Position numbers and translations under genes: made by a program. A model generated the notes under the pieces. It did no database searches. It was given only the letters and a program-made list of their open reading frames with translations, and was not told where the DNA came from. Shown here one piece after another: positions 1-44,890 of a stretch of 64,000 nt of DNA. Source of the DNA: Galaxea fascicularis (taxonomy: Eukaryota; Cnidaria; Anthozoa; Scleractinia; Euphylliidae); contig OX419341.1 of the NCBI GenBank assembly GCA_948470475.1, forward strand, positions 27,627,597-27,691,596. The letters run 5' to 3'. Positions within the stretch are counted from its first letter, which is position 1, and each line of letters opens with the position of its first letter.

Positions 1-855
1 GCTTAAATCCATTAATGTATCCAATAACAATCAAAGGCTCCTATGAGCCAGCTCATGGATGGGGAACATAACAATACTTTGAATTTACAACAACTTTATT
101 TTCTAAAAAGATATGTGCAAGAAACCTGTACATTCGTTTGTGTTTTGTGGGAGCACATCCTTTTCAGACATACCTCTTGGTAAAAGAACCGTTTACGCGC
201 TAATATTTCCCGTAAAATTACGCAGTTGATTGACAGGCGCCAGAAGCATTACGTTAGACGAAATTGACAGACGTTAGTAATTTGAACCGGCGCACAAATA
301 TGCAAATTTGTACACGGACTATAAAAATAATATTCAAATGTAATCGCTTTGAAGTGTAACGGGTAAGTTAAAGTTTCTTACTGGTCGACGGCTCATTTCA
401 AGTTAGTTTTATAAACGTTTTTGGTCGTAATAAAATTTCCGACTATTCTGAATGCGAGATAACATACAGATAATAACATATTTTGTGAAAGTCCTGAGGG
501 AAATTAGTCACGCTTTACAGCCACAATGTTTTTGAGCGATTCGGGATCCGGCACAAAACTTTTGCTTTGTAAGGTGAGATATTCAATCCATCTATGCTTT
601 GTGCTACAATTAACTTGACTTTCCAAATATTTTGTTGTTCGAACAGATTAGCTGTTATTGCTGCTTGTCAGACCAAATTATATCCTCACAGAGAAAAATA
701 TTTGCATGCTTGTGGTCCTTGTGTTTTTGTCAAATGTTGACAAAGTGTTATACTGATCGTTTAAGCCAAGCGATATAGCCTTTCTAAACAAGATCATATT
801 TGCAATCGAGCGTTCACCATAAAAAGAGCGTCTTCAAAAATACTTCATTACGTAC
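1..855. other. Non-coding, no feature recognised
   Basis: AT-rich sequence, probably LARS1 intron 23. No exon matching the KMSKS part of LARS1 was seen. Confidence 0.5.
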
Positions 856-1085
856 CTGCTTAAATCGATCATATGTTGCTCATAAATCAAATGCGTTGCT
901 TTCCAGAATTCGGTTTTTTGGCTAGAAAGTCTTTCTCCTGTTTCCTTTTTTTGCCGATTTTCTTCATTCTTCCTTCTTCCATCATATTGTGACAAAAAAT
1001 TCTCGATTACTACTGCCCCAGGTACCGCACAGTGATAAGCTTTAGAGTTGCTTTTCAGTAGCTTTTGCGAGATCTCGAAGTTCAT
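856..1085 (-). CDS. Possible first coding exon, unknown product
   Basis: From an ATG at 1083-1085, 76 codons run to a donor-like GTACGT at 854-855, with double stop codons upstream in frame (near 1140). The peptide is hydrophilic, with NFEISQKLLKSNSKAYHC and a Lys/Glu-rich middle. It does not match LARS1. It would be a separate minus-strand gene inside or beyond the LARS1 region. Not recognised; it may be chance. Confidence 0.2.
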
Positions 1086-1139
1086 TTCCGCTGCTCTGAA
1101 GATTTCACAGTTCAATTCTCGCGGCTCGTGTTCTTCATC

Positions 1140-1700
1140 TTATTAACTTTACCTTTGTTGAGTTGGAAAATCGAAACGAAAAACCGACGCCATGAACATT
1201 AAACACGTAAACAATATCTGCAGAGCGAAATTCTCCGCCTTTGTACTACACCCTGAAATTTGCAAACGTTAGACCAAGAAGACTACGGAGACAAAAGCAA
1301 CACTTACCAGGGGAGGGACCGGGGGGGAAGTTTAATGAATAAATTAATCAGAATCGAGTGAGTGAGCGAATGAGTGATCCCCTGAGTGAGTGAGGGAAAT
1401 TCAGACCCACAACAAAACCTCATGGCATGACTACGTCATCCATGAGCTAAAAAGGAAAAATACACCAGCCGGGAACGAGCTCAAAATTCGAACGTCATTG
1501 TAAACGAGCGGAAAATAGTTTCCATTTCTTCTCAAATCTCACGTTTGCGCTTCAAACGAATTAGTTCTCTTTCCAAACGTTAGTAAAACGTTTACAACAC
1601 GTGGGGACCGTTTTAGTCTTCAATAAGGTCTTCTGCTACGGTCTCCTTTCCTGGTTGCGGCTCCTCTCCCAAGTTAAATGCCTCTATTTATTTAAATATA
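1140..1700. other. Non-coding, short GAGT repeats
   Basis: Contains an irregular GAGTGAGTGA tract at about 1355-1400 and nothing else recognisable. Confidence 0.5.
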
Positions 1701-1977
1701 CCTTAATGGTACTATTTTTCGCGGTCACTTAATTTCGCGATAACGAAAGAGGAATATTTCGCAAGACATACATTTCGCGATTTGGCAGAAAAGTCATGAA
1801 TGTTAAAGCGAAGTAATTTTCGCGAAAACTGAGAATCCCAAGTCTCATTTTTATTTTTTATTGCAGTATCATAAACTACAGTGACAAAATTGAACAGTAA
1901 CAATAACAGTATTAAACCAAGAACATCGTTATAACCCCCTTCTGCATGTCGTATACAGAAAAATACTTACGATATGA

Positions 1978-2181
1978 CTACACAATAAAAGCATTTAGTA
2001 TTTTATGCATCTGAATATCACCTTCAATGTCTCCAAACGGGTCATCAGGAGGGAGATTTGGCTTTCCGTTTACAAGCTTAGTTATTCCTGCTTTCTTCCA
2101 TCCTTTCGCTATGTGGCGTTTTCCTTCACTGCTTGGCATGTGGTTGCGAAGGCTTACCATCCAGGTTACGCACGTAAGCAC
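1978..2181 (-). pseudogene. Possible pogo-like transposase C-terminal remnant
   Basis: An open segment reading GKRHIAKGWKKAGITKLVNG then KPNLPPDDPFGDIEGD lies within the TA-flanked element. It resembles the AKSFKKCGIS-type C-terminal block of Tigger/pogo transposases. The match is from memory and weak, but the location fits. Confidence 0.35.
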
Positions 2182-2203
2182 ACGTTAAAGTTAATAAGGG
2201 GGG

Positions 2204-2239
<36 letters not shown>

Positions 2240-2251
2240 GAAGTAGTACAC

Positions 2252-2522
2252 AAAGATTTTGGTATTATCAACAGAGTTGATAAATGTAAATTGACCACCG
2301 TACAGGGATTCTAAAAGCTGACGTTTCGAGCGCTAGCCCTTCGTCAGAGCGAATCGAGGAATTATGGGTTGTGTGTAGTTTTTATAGTGGAGTAGGAGCT
2401 ACGCTATTGGTGGTAACATGGCAACGTGAAAAATAGGAATACATTAGTTAAATGAAAAGCGTTCGTTAATACCGTGGGGATTAAGGGTGCCGATTTGGAA
2501 GATGAATTTTTGTTCCAGATTC
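2252..2522. repeat. Left arm of Penelope-like inverted repeat
   Basis: Reverse complement of 2736-3006 over 271 bp with no obvious mismatch. It carries the antisense of the final GIY-YIG codons. Confidence 0.9.
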
Positions 2523-2814
2523 ACGTGCAACCTGCACGTTATGCAATAAATTATACATTGGCGAGACAGGAAGACGACTAGGCGACCGATTCCGCGAACA
2601 CCTTCGCGATGTTGAGAAGAATGACAAGGATGCATCTAAGCCAGTCGCTCGTCATTTTAATCTCCCTAACCACTCCAAACAACACATGGCTATCTGCGGC
2701 CTTTCCCTACATCAAGGTACGACGGAAAGCCGCAAGAATCTGGAACAAAAATTCATCTTCCAAATCGGCACCCTTAATCCCCACGGTATTAACGAACGCT
2801 TTTCATTTAACTAA
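2521..2814 (+). pseudogene. Penelope-like GIY-YIG endonuclease C-terminus
   Basis: The frame reads CTLCNKLYIGETGRRLGDRF then REHLRDVEKN ... VARHFNLPNHSKQHM and stops at TAA 2812-2814. CxxC followed by LYIGETGRRLGDRFREHL is the GIY-YIG block found C-terminal to the reverse transcriptase in Penelope-like elements; it nicks target DNA. There is no start and no RT domain, so it is a fragment. Confidence 0.82.
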
Positions 2815-3006
2815 TGTATTCCTATTTTTCACGTTGCCATGTTACCACCAATAGCGTAGCTCCTACTCCACTATAAAAACTACACACAACCCATAATTCC
2901 TCGATTCGCTCTGACGAAGGGCTAGCGCTCGAAACGTCAGCTTTTAGAATCCCTGTACGGTGGTCAATTTACATTTATCAACTCTGTTGATAATACCAAA
3001 ATCTTT
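2736..3006. repeat. Right arm of Penelope-like inverted repeat
   Basis: Contains the end of the GIY-YIG frame and the 3' untranslated end of the element; inverted copy of 2252-2522. Confidence 0.9.
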
Positions 3007-3222
3007 GTTAAAGTTAATAAGGTTTTGTACCAAGGCATTGAATTTCGCGTCGCTAATTTTTGCGGTAACGTTTTTTCACGGGATTTAAATTTCGCGATTT
3101 TTTTGAAATGGCGAAAATCGCGAAAATTATGTCCCGCGAATTAGTACCCATAAGGTACCCTCCGCCAAAACGAAACAGGAAAATCTGACTAAGCAATAAA
3201 CCCTATCAGTTCTACGACTCAC

Positions 3223-37453
<34,231 letters not shown>

Positions 37454-37650
37454 CTCCCCAACAAAATTGCAGTACTTGGGAGCTCTGAATCTCACAAAAT
37501 TGGGCAGAAAATTAAAACTACCGGCTAGTTGAGCAACCACACGTGCATCAAGGCGCATTACAAATTATGAGCCAGTAAACTGTGGCCAGCGGTAATTGAA
37601 AGTAGCGAAAGACTATGTCATGTAAGTCCCAAGACAGTTGTACTTTCAAG
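37454..37650. promoter_or_regulatory. Shared bidirectional promoter region, LARS1 / NUDCD2
   Basis: Only 197 bp separate the two start codons, which face away from each other. The interval includes both 5' UTRs and a CACGTG E-box at 37540-37545. No TATA box is obvious. Head-to-head spacing this short is typical of co-regulated housekeeping pairs; co-expression is inferred. Confidence 0.75.
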
Positions 37651-37839
37651 ATGGCTGACCATTTTGATGAAAAGAGTGGTGTTGTTCCCTCGAAAACTCC
37701 CTGGGGAAGTTGGGCACAGACAATTGATGAAGTCTTTATTGAGGTTAATGTACCTAAAGGAACTAAGGGCCGGGAAATCTCCTGTGAAATCAAGCCGAGG
37801 AGTATAAAGTTTACTTTGAAAGGTCAAGAGCAGTTCAAG
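37651..37839 (+). CDS. NUDCD2: NUDCD2 exon 1
   Basis: 63 codons, including WAQTIDEVFIEVNVPKGTKG, the first strands of the CS domain. Donor AAG|GTGATG. Confidence 0.95.
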
Positions 37840-39678
37840 GTGATGAATGACAAACATCAAGATATTTACGCAGACATACAGCTGTATGTACAGTGTACGT
37901 TGACCTCAGCTTAATTTGGCCAGTTCGTCCTTTGGCTCAACTTTACTTTTGATGTCATTTTTCTCACAGGGAGATCTCTTTGGAACTGTTTTGGCCGATG
38001 AAAGTACTTGGGTTTTAGGTGGGTATTATGTTGCAGTTGTTGTTGCGTCTAATTCTAAAACTCTTGTACCTTTATCTCATCCATATGAGGCAAAAGCACC
38101 TTGAAACCCGCAACTTAACGGAATATTTATGAAAGCATATCTGACCATCAATCAGGTTCTGGAGCGCCTATGTTCTTAATTCCCACTTTGTGCTGGTTGA
38201 ATAACATGGTCCATCTGAATATCTGGGTAAGTCCGTGCTGCTGATAAAGGATCCACATTTCTCACTAGAATGGTTGCTCTAAGTTAAAAAAGGCCTGTTT
38301 TTCAGGCTAGCAAAATTGACAAGTTGCTTTTAATGAGAATATGAATTTAGTTTATCAAGGATTAAGATGATTGTTGGAGGAAATACATGTTAACGGAAAT
38401 TTATTACAATACCAACGTTTCAGCAAACAATACATTAAAATCATTTTGTGTTAATTGCGATTTTCTTTAAATTTCAGAGGACAATGAGCTGGTTCGCATT
38501 ATTCTAGTGAAATCTGGAAGAGATGCTGCTAACTGTTGGCACTCACTTCTTGCAAATGAATATTCTGCTGATCCTTGGACATTTAATGAAATGGAGAAGA
38601 AGTTGACTTTGGAAAGATTTCAAAAAGAGGTATATATCTCACATAAAGGCTGTCAAACAAATTAATGAGAAATCAGTATATGCAGGGCTTGAAATTAACT
38701 TTTTCATCCATTCACCATCTGGCGACAAAAAAAATTTTGGCCACCAGTTCCAAAAAACTAGTCACCAGTGCTAAAGTTTTGGTCGCATTGGCAAGCAGTG
38801 AGTCGCAATTTCAAACCCTGATACACTGTATGACAAATGATAATACCTCTTGATAGCAATCACAAGTTCAGAACTACATGCCCAATCAATTGGAATTAAA
38901 ATGTTGCAGATGTTAGCTTGAATGCACAGTGTACTTTAATAGACAGCTTTTCATCTTATCAGCAAAATCTTAGGTGAGATATTTTCATCTTACAAGTTAA
39001 GATGGCCCAGGTTCAATTCTCCAATCCGGCATCTCATGTGGGCTCTGAGTTTGTTGGCTCTCTTTCCTGCTCCGAGAGGTTTTTTTCTGGGTACTGTTCC
39101 TCCCACACAGCCCCACAAGCTTACAGCTTTAAATAATTGTAAACCGTGTATAAATAAATAGTTTCTTTACCTTTTTTTTTACCTTTAGAAATCTATGTAT
39201 ACATAAAATTCATCTCATTTCTATACATTCATAAGCACCAGGTTACCCCAATTCTGATGGCAACTAGTTTTGCATGAAAGGGCCTGTACTGACCCTGTAC
39301 TGACTGTACTGACTGTACTGTATGTTTTTTTATAAATCTGTCAAGTTAATGTATGATCAATTTCTCCAAAGTTAACAATAATACAATTGTTGGAACATTT
39401 CAGTTTTAAAGAGGCATTTAACTGAAAATGGGTTATCTTTGGTGATCTATGGTTCTTTTGTGTGACCTGTTAAATTGGGCAAGAGGTACATGTTATATTA
39501 TATGCTGTTACAACTTGGGGCAAACATACCGGTACTCAACCCTATACTCAGGTGCTCACTTGTTTTCACAGGTTTTAAGACCTCTTAATCTGTTTTTTGA
39601 CAGAATCCAGGTTTTGACTTTAGCAAAGCTAACATATCTGGGAACTACTCTGGAGGTGGACCCACATTGCCAACATGA
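37651..39678 (+). CDS. NUDCD2: NudC domain-containing protein 2, complete
   Basis: Small CS (p23-like) domain co-chaperone; the human protein works with Hsp90 and stabilises LIS1 in the dynein pathway (family knowledge). Four exons: 37651-37839, 37970-38018, 38478-38629, 39604-39678, all GT/AG with matching phases; 465 nt, 154 residues (human 157). N-terminus MADHFDEKSGVVPSKTPWGS is homologous to human MSAPFEERSGVVPCGTPWGQ. The CS domain runs from about residue 15 to 105, and the C-terminus NPGFDFSKANISGNYSGGGP matches the family tail. An in-frame ATG at 37615 would add 12 residues with no homology, so the start at 37651 is preferred. Confidence 0.96.
37970..38018 (+). CDS. NUDCD2: NUDCD2 exon 2
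   Basis: GDLFGTVLADESTWVL plus one base, equivalent to human GKLFDSTIADEGTWTLE. Acceptor TTCTCACAG, donor GTGGGT. Confidence 0.95.
38478..38629 (+). CDS. NUDCD2: NUDCD2 exon 3
   Basis: EDNELVRIILVKSGRDAANC then WHSLLANEYSADPW..LTLERFQKE, the end of the CS domain and the conserved AADPW/LTLERFQKE tail. Acceptor ATTTCAG, donor GTATAT. Confidence 0.95.
38683..38820. mobile_element. 138-bp hAT-like MITE
   Basis: Ends CAGGGCTTGAAATT / AATTTCAAACCCTG form imperfect inverted repeats. It lies in NUDCD2 intron 3. No target duplication could be read. Confidence 0.5.
39003..39175 (+). mobile_element. 5'-truncated SINE, family A
   Basis: Begins in a degraded B box (CCAGGTTCAATTCTCC) and continues with TGAGTTTGTTGGCTCTC and CTGCTCCGAGAGGTTTTT, the central region shared with 40553-40840. 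In NUDCD2 intron 3. Confidence 0.6.
39604..39678 (+). CDS. NUDCD2: NUDCD2 exon 4 with stop
   Basis: NPGFDFSKANISGNYSGGGP then TLPT and TGA. Acceptor TTTTTGACAG. A candidate AATAAA poly(A) signal follows at 40237-40242. Confidence 0.94.
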   Translation, partial: NPGFDFSKANISGNYSGGGPTLPT

Positions 39679-40236
39679 TTAAGAAGAGCAGTCAGGCTTG
39701 AAGTAAATGAGGAACTTTCACAAGACAAAAGCTCTTACACTCCCGGACAAGCCTTACAACAAGAAGCAATGACTTTGTGACAAGACAGGCTCTTCATCTT
39801 TTATTCACAGCCCTACAGGCGTGGAAATGTTTTAAAAGAATGTATAGATTAAGACTGTGTTTGGTCAAATAAGTGCAGAGCGATGGAGTTAGAATGATGA
39901 CTTCTACATCATGCCAAGACATGCCAGTACTAAACCATAGAATATGATGCAACAAGTAGTTTCCATTTTACCACCCCAGTATTGCCATAATAAGTAATCA
40001 AAGATTGTGTCAAATCTTGTACATGTAAGAAGGGAGAAGGTGACAGACAGTGTCTTCTGTGAGTTATTACTGAATAGAACCACAGCAAAACTTTGTAGGT
40101 TGGAATTCCAAATAACTTGCAAAAACGTTTCAAAACAGCCGTTTTTGTATAGCAGTGATACATAGTCAAAAGATAGACACCCCTGTGTTGAACTCATGCC
40201 AACTATATAACCTCAACTTTTTTAAAACAAATCTTA

Positions 40237-40242
40237 AATAAA
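40237..40242 (+). terminator. NUDCD2: Candidate NUDCD2 poly(A) signal
   Basis: First AATAAA in a plausible position after the NUDCD2 stop (559 bp downstream). An earlier non-canonical site cannot be excluded. Confidence 0.35.
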
Positions 40243-40552
40243 TGGAGTGATACAAAGAAAACTTTGTTTAGTTCCGTGAAATATAAAATGGGTAATTTTT
40301 CCACGTGAATCGTGATTTTGCAATTTTTTTTCCTTTAAACGAGAAATAAATGTTTAATTTGCCATGAACCGTGATTTTCAGTGTGTCTTTGTTTTCCGTG
40401 AATTGTGAAAGAGCACCGTTTTATTTTCAGTGAAACTTGCTCTTGACCCCCACCCCCATTTTATCACCCTCTGGGGACCCCTCTGGGTAGGCGTGGCTAA
40501 AGGAGGCAAAGGAAATCAAGGGGCATCTACGGATAGGAAAGGTTGGTTTTAG

Positions 40553-40840
40553 GGAGCAGGGTTGGCGCAGTGGTGAGAGCGCTCGCCTTCCGCCAATGTG
40601 TCCTGGGTTCGATTCCCGGACTCGACGTCATAAGTGGGCTGAGTTTGTTGGTTCTCTACTCTGCTCCGAGAGGTTTTTCTCCGGGTACGCCGGTTTTCCC
40701 CTCTCCTCAAAAACCAACATTTGATTTAATTTAGAGTTTATTTCATTTACAGTCTCACCAATTAGTAGAGCAATCGTGTTCAGCTAGAACGATTTGAGAC
40801 TTAAATAAAGTTATTATTATTATTATTATTATTATTATTG
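40553..40840 (+). mobile_element. tRNA-derived SINE, family A, full-length
   Basis: Pol III A box TGGCGCAGTGG at 40563 and B box GGTTCGATTCC at 40606. A body containing CTGCTCCGAGAGGTTTTTCT follows, then a tail ending in an ATT microsatellite. An almost complete copy. Confidence 0.8.
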
Positions 40841-43136
40841 GTAAGTGATATGTAGATATGGTCAAGGAGAGCTAAAGATATGAAGGGACGTCTTAGAATT
40901 GTTATCAGGCGGATTAATTCAGCAAAACTAATTTACCACTTTACTACTGGGCAATTCATTACAAGTTCAAGTCTGTTTCTAGATTTGCATTTATAGATCT
41001 ACTCTCTAAACCTGCCCAATGATAGCTTGGGATGCGTAAGGGTGATTCAGAATATTTCAGGATAAGGAATTATGCTCGACCAGTACTTGTACCCCTATAC
41101 ACGACACACGCATTCCTGCATCAGTCACACAACCTAAATGACTGAATGTTCCGGTTTTTACTCCAAATTAGCGCTAAAATGGTTGTTGTTTTCTCTCTTG
41201 CCAAATTTGAATTTCTTTTAACTGATCGTCGATTTGCGGACTTCTCGGTACGATTCTGTGCGAGGAGGGAGAAGAGAGAAAACTTTTGGCTCAGACCGAG
41301 TAATAAAGTAACAAGCCGAGGGATCCTAAAGGAAGATTCAAGTGGTTAACCGTACATGAAAATATGTGAACGGATGTGTGCATAAAACCACTCCATCAAT
41401 AAAATTTCTAGACCAAGTAACGTTGTTTGAAATTCAAACTAATTTTTATTTATTTGTGACACCTCAAGTCAGGATTACGGTGCGTGAACGTGTTGGAATC
41501 CAAAATTAAAATTTACGCTGTCTTAATTCCATCCTCCGGCACTGATTGGTCGCCTGTCCCATCGCTGGAACAAAAGTGCAGCATAATGAAATAACTTTGC
41601 AACTAGCCAGTACAGAGATCATGGGCATCCGTTTTGAGATGCAAATGCACAAAATACCGGAAGCAACATCACACGATTTGATAACTGAGCTTCGTTGACG
41701 TGTTAATTGCTTAGTGTGTCCTGGCCAATCTAAATATTTAACATTTTCACCGGTTATGAATTTCTAATGCGGTTTAAAAAGAGGTGAGTCAAACGGCACT
41801 CCCATTACTTGTGGCGGTTTGCGACGTGTTCTGTTGAGCTCATTTTGAGGTCCTTGGCTTGCTATCTTCTTGATGTGCACGCTTTAAGATCAGAGGACTC
41901 TGCAGGTTAGTTCTCCTAGAATTATTTATCTGGCCTGACCAAGAGTTTCAGTGTCTGCAAGTTATTGCCACTGAGTAACATCAAGTGAACATTGGCTATT
42001 TAAGTTTCGTTCTTGGAATATGATAGTACGTAGTTACTTCTACCCTTGCTTAATCTAAACCAGTTCTTGTCTACCTGATTTCGTTGCTTTCGAGATGAAT
42101 TTTGTGTAAAGGTCGTACGATTTTCTTTCGCTAAATGGCAACATTTCGCATCGAGACCTGAGTGAATACACGGCATTTAGAAGTAATTTGTTTCCGTTTC
42201 TTTCTCTCTCGCTAGTTATATGGCATGACTGAGTGAATTAACTTACTGGATGAATGGAGCCTGCAGGGACGATTGACAAACTCAACCTTCGATTCTTGAA
42301 GGTAAGACTTCACCAGATTATTTTTAACTTGTTTGTTCGTATTTTACTCTGGCATGAAACTAGCACCCTATTCTCGCAACATTGGGCGGTTTTCGCGACT
42401 CATGACACGCGACAGTGTCCAAAGTTATCACTGGCACTCGAAATTCCGTTTAATGAGTGGTCAAGATGGGCCCGTTAATATTGTCTAGTTTGCTCTGTTT
42501 TTATCGTGCAATAAATCTTATTGTCTAATCAACCGGTTCTACCTTTTAGGTCAAGATATGAACGGTTATGTAAAACATACGATTGGCCGGGGAGCACAAG
42601 CAAAGATTGTTCCATCACTCTGCCACTCAAGCGCAGCTTGTTCAGATAAGTCCAACACGTGTTATTCAATTTAGTTAAAAGGAATAATGTTTTCATAATT
42701 TCCACAAGAAAAAGGCAATGTTTGGAGTAAGAGGGAACAACATTCAAATTGCGCATCCATGAAAATCTTGAGTGGTTACACAAGCACATAGGTTTAATAT
42801 TGTAAAATTTAGGGTGAGCATTTGGAAACCAATTGATCTCCAGCGTGTTTTTGAAGATTGCTTGTTAATTAATTCCTGTTTATTTGAATTAGGAAGTTTT
42901 CGTAAAATCTATATCGTTTTAAGGGTGGGAACAAGCATCTTCCTACAGTAATTGCTAAGAAGATAGAAGAACTACTAGGTTTCTTCCTTTACAAAGAGGC
43001 GAAATAAATTTCAAGAAATCCGGAAAATAGACGCTATGATTTGAATTTCAAAACGAATTCACTTGTATTGAGAGCCAACTGTGGTTCTTCGATTCATGAA
43101 CTATGTTACAAGTAAGTAATATGTCCTTTCCACGCT
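40841..43136. other. Intergenic, possible exon only
   Basis: Nothing recognised except the candidate exon at 42217-42301. Confidence 0.4.
42217..42301 (+). other. Candidate exon of an unidentified transcript
   Basis: A strong polypyrimidine acceptor (TTTCTCTCTCGCTAG) and a GTAAGA donor bound 85 bp. It contains ATG at 42254 with 16 codons (MEPAGTIDKLNLRFLK) before the donor. No homology recognised. It could be 5' UTR or non-coding RNA. Confidence 0.25.
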
Positions 43137-43526
43137 AAGTGGCGCATAGAGGCCTCCTGAGAGGATTGCTTGGAGGTTTCTGCGATCCAACAAAGGTTCT
43201 TGAGGACAGGTGGTCATGCCATCGCCCAGTTTCCACGCAGCCCCGATGTGTGTGAAGGCAGACTACAGCACCGGAACTACGTCCCCTCCTCTTTTTGTTC
43301 GGCGTGTGGGTTCTTTTACGTCCCCTTCCAGTTTCACGCGAGGAGGTGTAGGAAACAACGCTAACGGCTGGCCTGTCCAGTGACGCGTGCATCTGAACTG
43401 AAGCAAATGTTAAGCGCACAGCCAGCATGATCTTACCAACTGACCATGGTTTGTGATCCGGCCTGGGGTTAGAACCCGCGACCTCCTGCTCAGCGGTGCG
43501 ATGCTCTACCAACCGAGCCATCTGCA
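43137..43526 (-). mobile_element. tRNA-derived SINE, family B, copy 1
   Basis: Head on the minus strand: GATGGCTCGGTTGGTAGAGC and GGTCGCGGGTTCTAACCCC. The body includes AAGATCATGCTGGCTG and GAAGGGGACGTAAAAGAACC. About 390 bp. Confidence 0.75.
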
Positions 43527-43899
43527 ATAGCATCAATGCCACAGGGCGCGCTTTAGGAACTGCCTTGCTTTCTTCTGTACTCTGACAGACCTTTCTAGCG
43601 GATTTGCCTGCGGCGGGGAGGAGGAAGGGAGATTTGCCTGCGGGGGAAGGAGGGACGGCGCTTCGCTAATTAATACTTACCGGTTTGAATTTTGCTTTTT
43701 GATTTTATGACACCCTGGGGGAGTCTCGATAGAAATAGAAATCCATTAGATGATCAAAAGCAAATCAATGCATGATTCAAATATATGCATCCATAATACT
43801 TTATTTAACAACGCAGGGGTGTATGATAAATGATTCAAACAGTATGGTCTAATAAAAAAAAATTACAACATTCACTATCTATATGTAATAGAACTGTAA

Positions 43900-44890
43900 A
43901 GATAATTACAATTTATATTAATTTAAGCAAAGAGGCATACAGATAAAGGTTACAAATGCTATTTAACAAATAAATATCCAAAATAACATTAAAAAATATG
44001 AAAATCACCAGTGTTCTTAAATGTTTTGGTACAACCACATCCAAAAGATAACCTATCAATAGATTTCGAGTGTCTTGCAAGATTTGCTTTAAATGATACA
44101 AATGAAAGAATTGAAGGTAGAGACTTGATCTTTACGGGTAGCCTGTTCCAAATTATACTGGCTCGATGAGTGAAGGAATCATTGTTTCCTTTTCAGTAAG
44201 TATGGGTAAGATCGAATTTAAGGTTCTCTTAAATTGTAGTTAGTCGCATGCTCCGTAAAAAGATTTGTGATACTAGGTGGTGCTCTAAGTTATAATAAGC
44301 TTGGTAAACTATGCATGCCAGTCTCTTTTCGTAAAAATGATAAAAAGTGCCATTTTATCTTAGATAAAACTTTATGCTTTGGGATAGAGGGGCTGCCGAG
44401 ATTATGAATAAGTCCGGCGAACAGCATGAATATGAGATTCCTCAAAAACCCGTAATGAACTTGAACAGCCCCATAGAGAAATACAGTGGGTTGTGTTTGG
44501 TAGTATGCCTTTAAAATAGAGGGTCAAAAGACTTAATCTGTTTAAGTTTGTTTGATTATTGCATTACAATTAGCAGCAATGGATTTAATATGGGCTGTCC
44601 AGCTAAGCTTGTTGTCTAATGTGACTCCCAGACTTAATGATTAACTTGTAAAGTTAATCAGATGATTGTCCAAGGTTATTGGTGGAATTATTCCAATGAA
44701 GGGAGCTTTCTGGAAATCCTTTGAAATTACGCCGATAGATTTCCCTCGATTTAGAGCGCATCTCTATTATTCTGTCATGTGAAGTAGTAGTAACTCTGAT
44801 CTGCCTTTTCTGAAACCCCATTCCGAGTTGCTTAGTAGGTTATGGTGCTCCAGAAAAGCGTCTACTTGTTGGGAGACCGGACTTCTAATA
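43900..44890 (-). mobile_element. Decayed non-LTR retrotransposon (RT fragments)
   Basis: Minus-strand fragments, with stops and frame changes, match the layout of a LINE-type reverse transcriptase: an N-terminal piece HNLLSNSEWGFRKGRS; after a gap, SLGVTLDNKLSWTAHIKSIA (the usual LGV.LD..LSW..HI block); then a tail like IIWNRLPVKIKSLPSILSF. The catalytic core between the first two is deleted. Clade not assigned. Confidence 0.6.

Larger units (their letters stand above)
2200..3007 (+). mobile_element. Penelope-like retroelement fragment with inverted repeats
   Basis: 271-bp arms 2252-2522 and 2736-3006 are inverted copies of each other around a 213-bp spacer. A 16-bp direct repeat (GTTAAAGTTAATAAGG) at 2184-2199 and 3007-3022 is the target duplication. 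The + strand encodes the C-terminal GIY-YIG nuclease of a Penelope-like element, running into the right arm. The reverse transcriptase is missing, so this is a 5'-truncated copy with a terminal inverted segment, as is common for this class. It inserted into the pogo-like element at 1701-3155. Confidence 0.85.
1701..3155. mobile_element. Pogo/Tc1-like DNA transposon, interrupted
   Basis: Imperfect terminal inverted repeats CCTTAATGGTACTA / TTAGTACCCATAAGG are flanked by TA on both sides (1699-1700 and 3156-3157). Subterminal ATTTCGCG motifs recur at both ends. Without the inserted Penelope-like element it is about 630 bp, so it is non-autonomous. It ends 67 bp from LARS1 exon 23. Confidence 0.65.

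Noticed and set aside
37615..37650. Upstream in-frame ATG of NUDCD2
   Set aside because: It adds 12 residues with no counterpart in homologues, and MADHFDEKSGVVP aligns with known N-termini.
40553..40630. tRNA gene
   Set aside because: A and B boxes are present but no acceptor-stem pairing is evident, and the sequence continues into a repeated SINE body. The same applies at 32785, 43526, 45994, 56919, 62612 and 63141.
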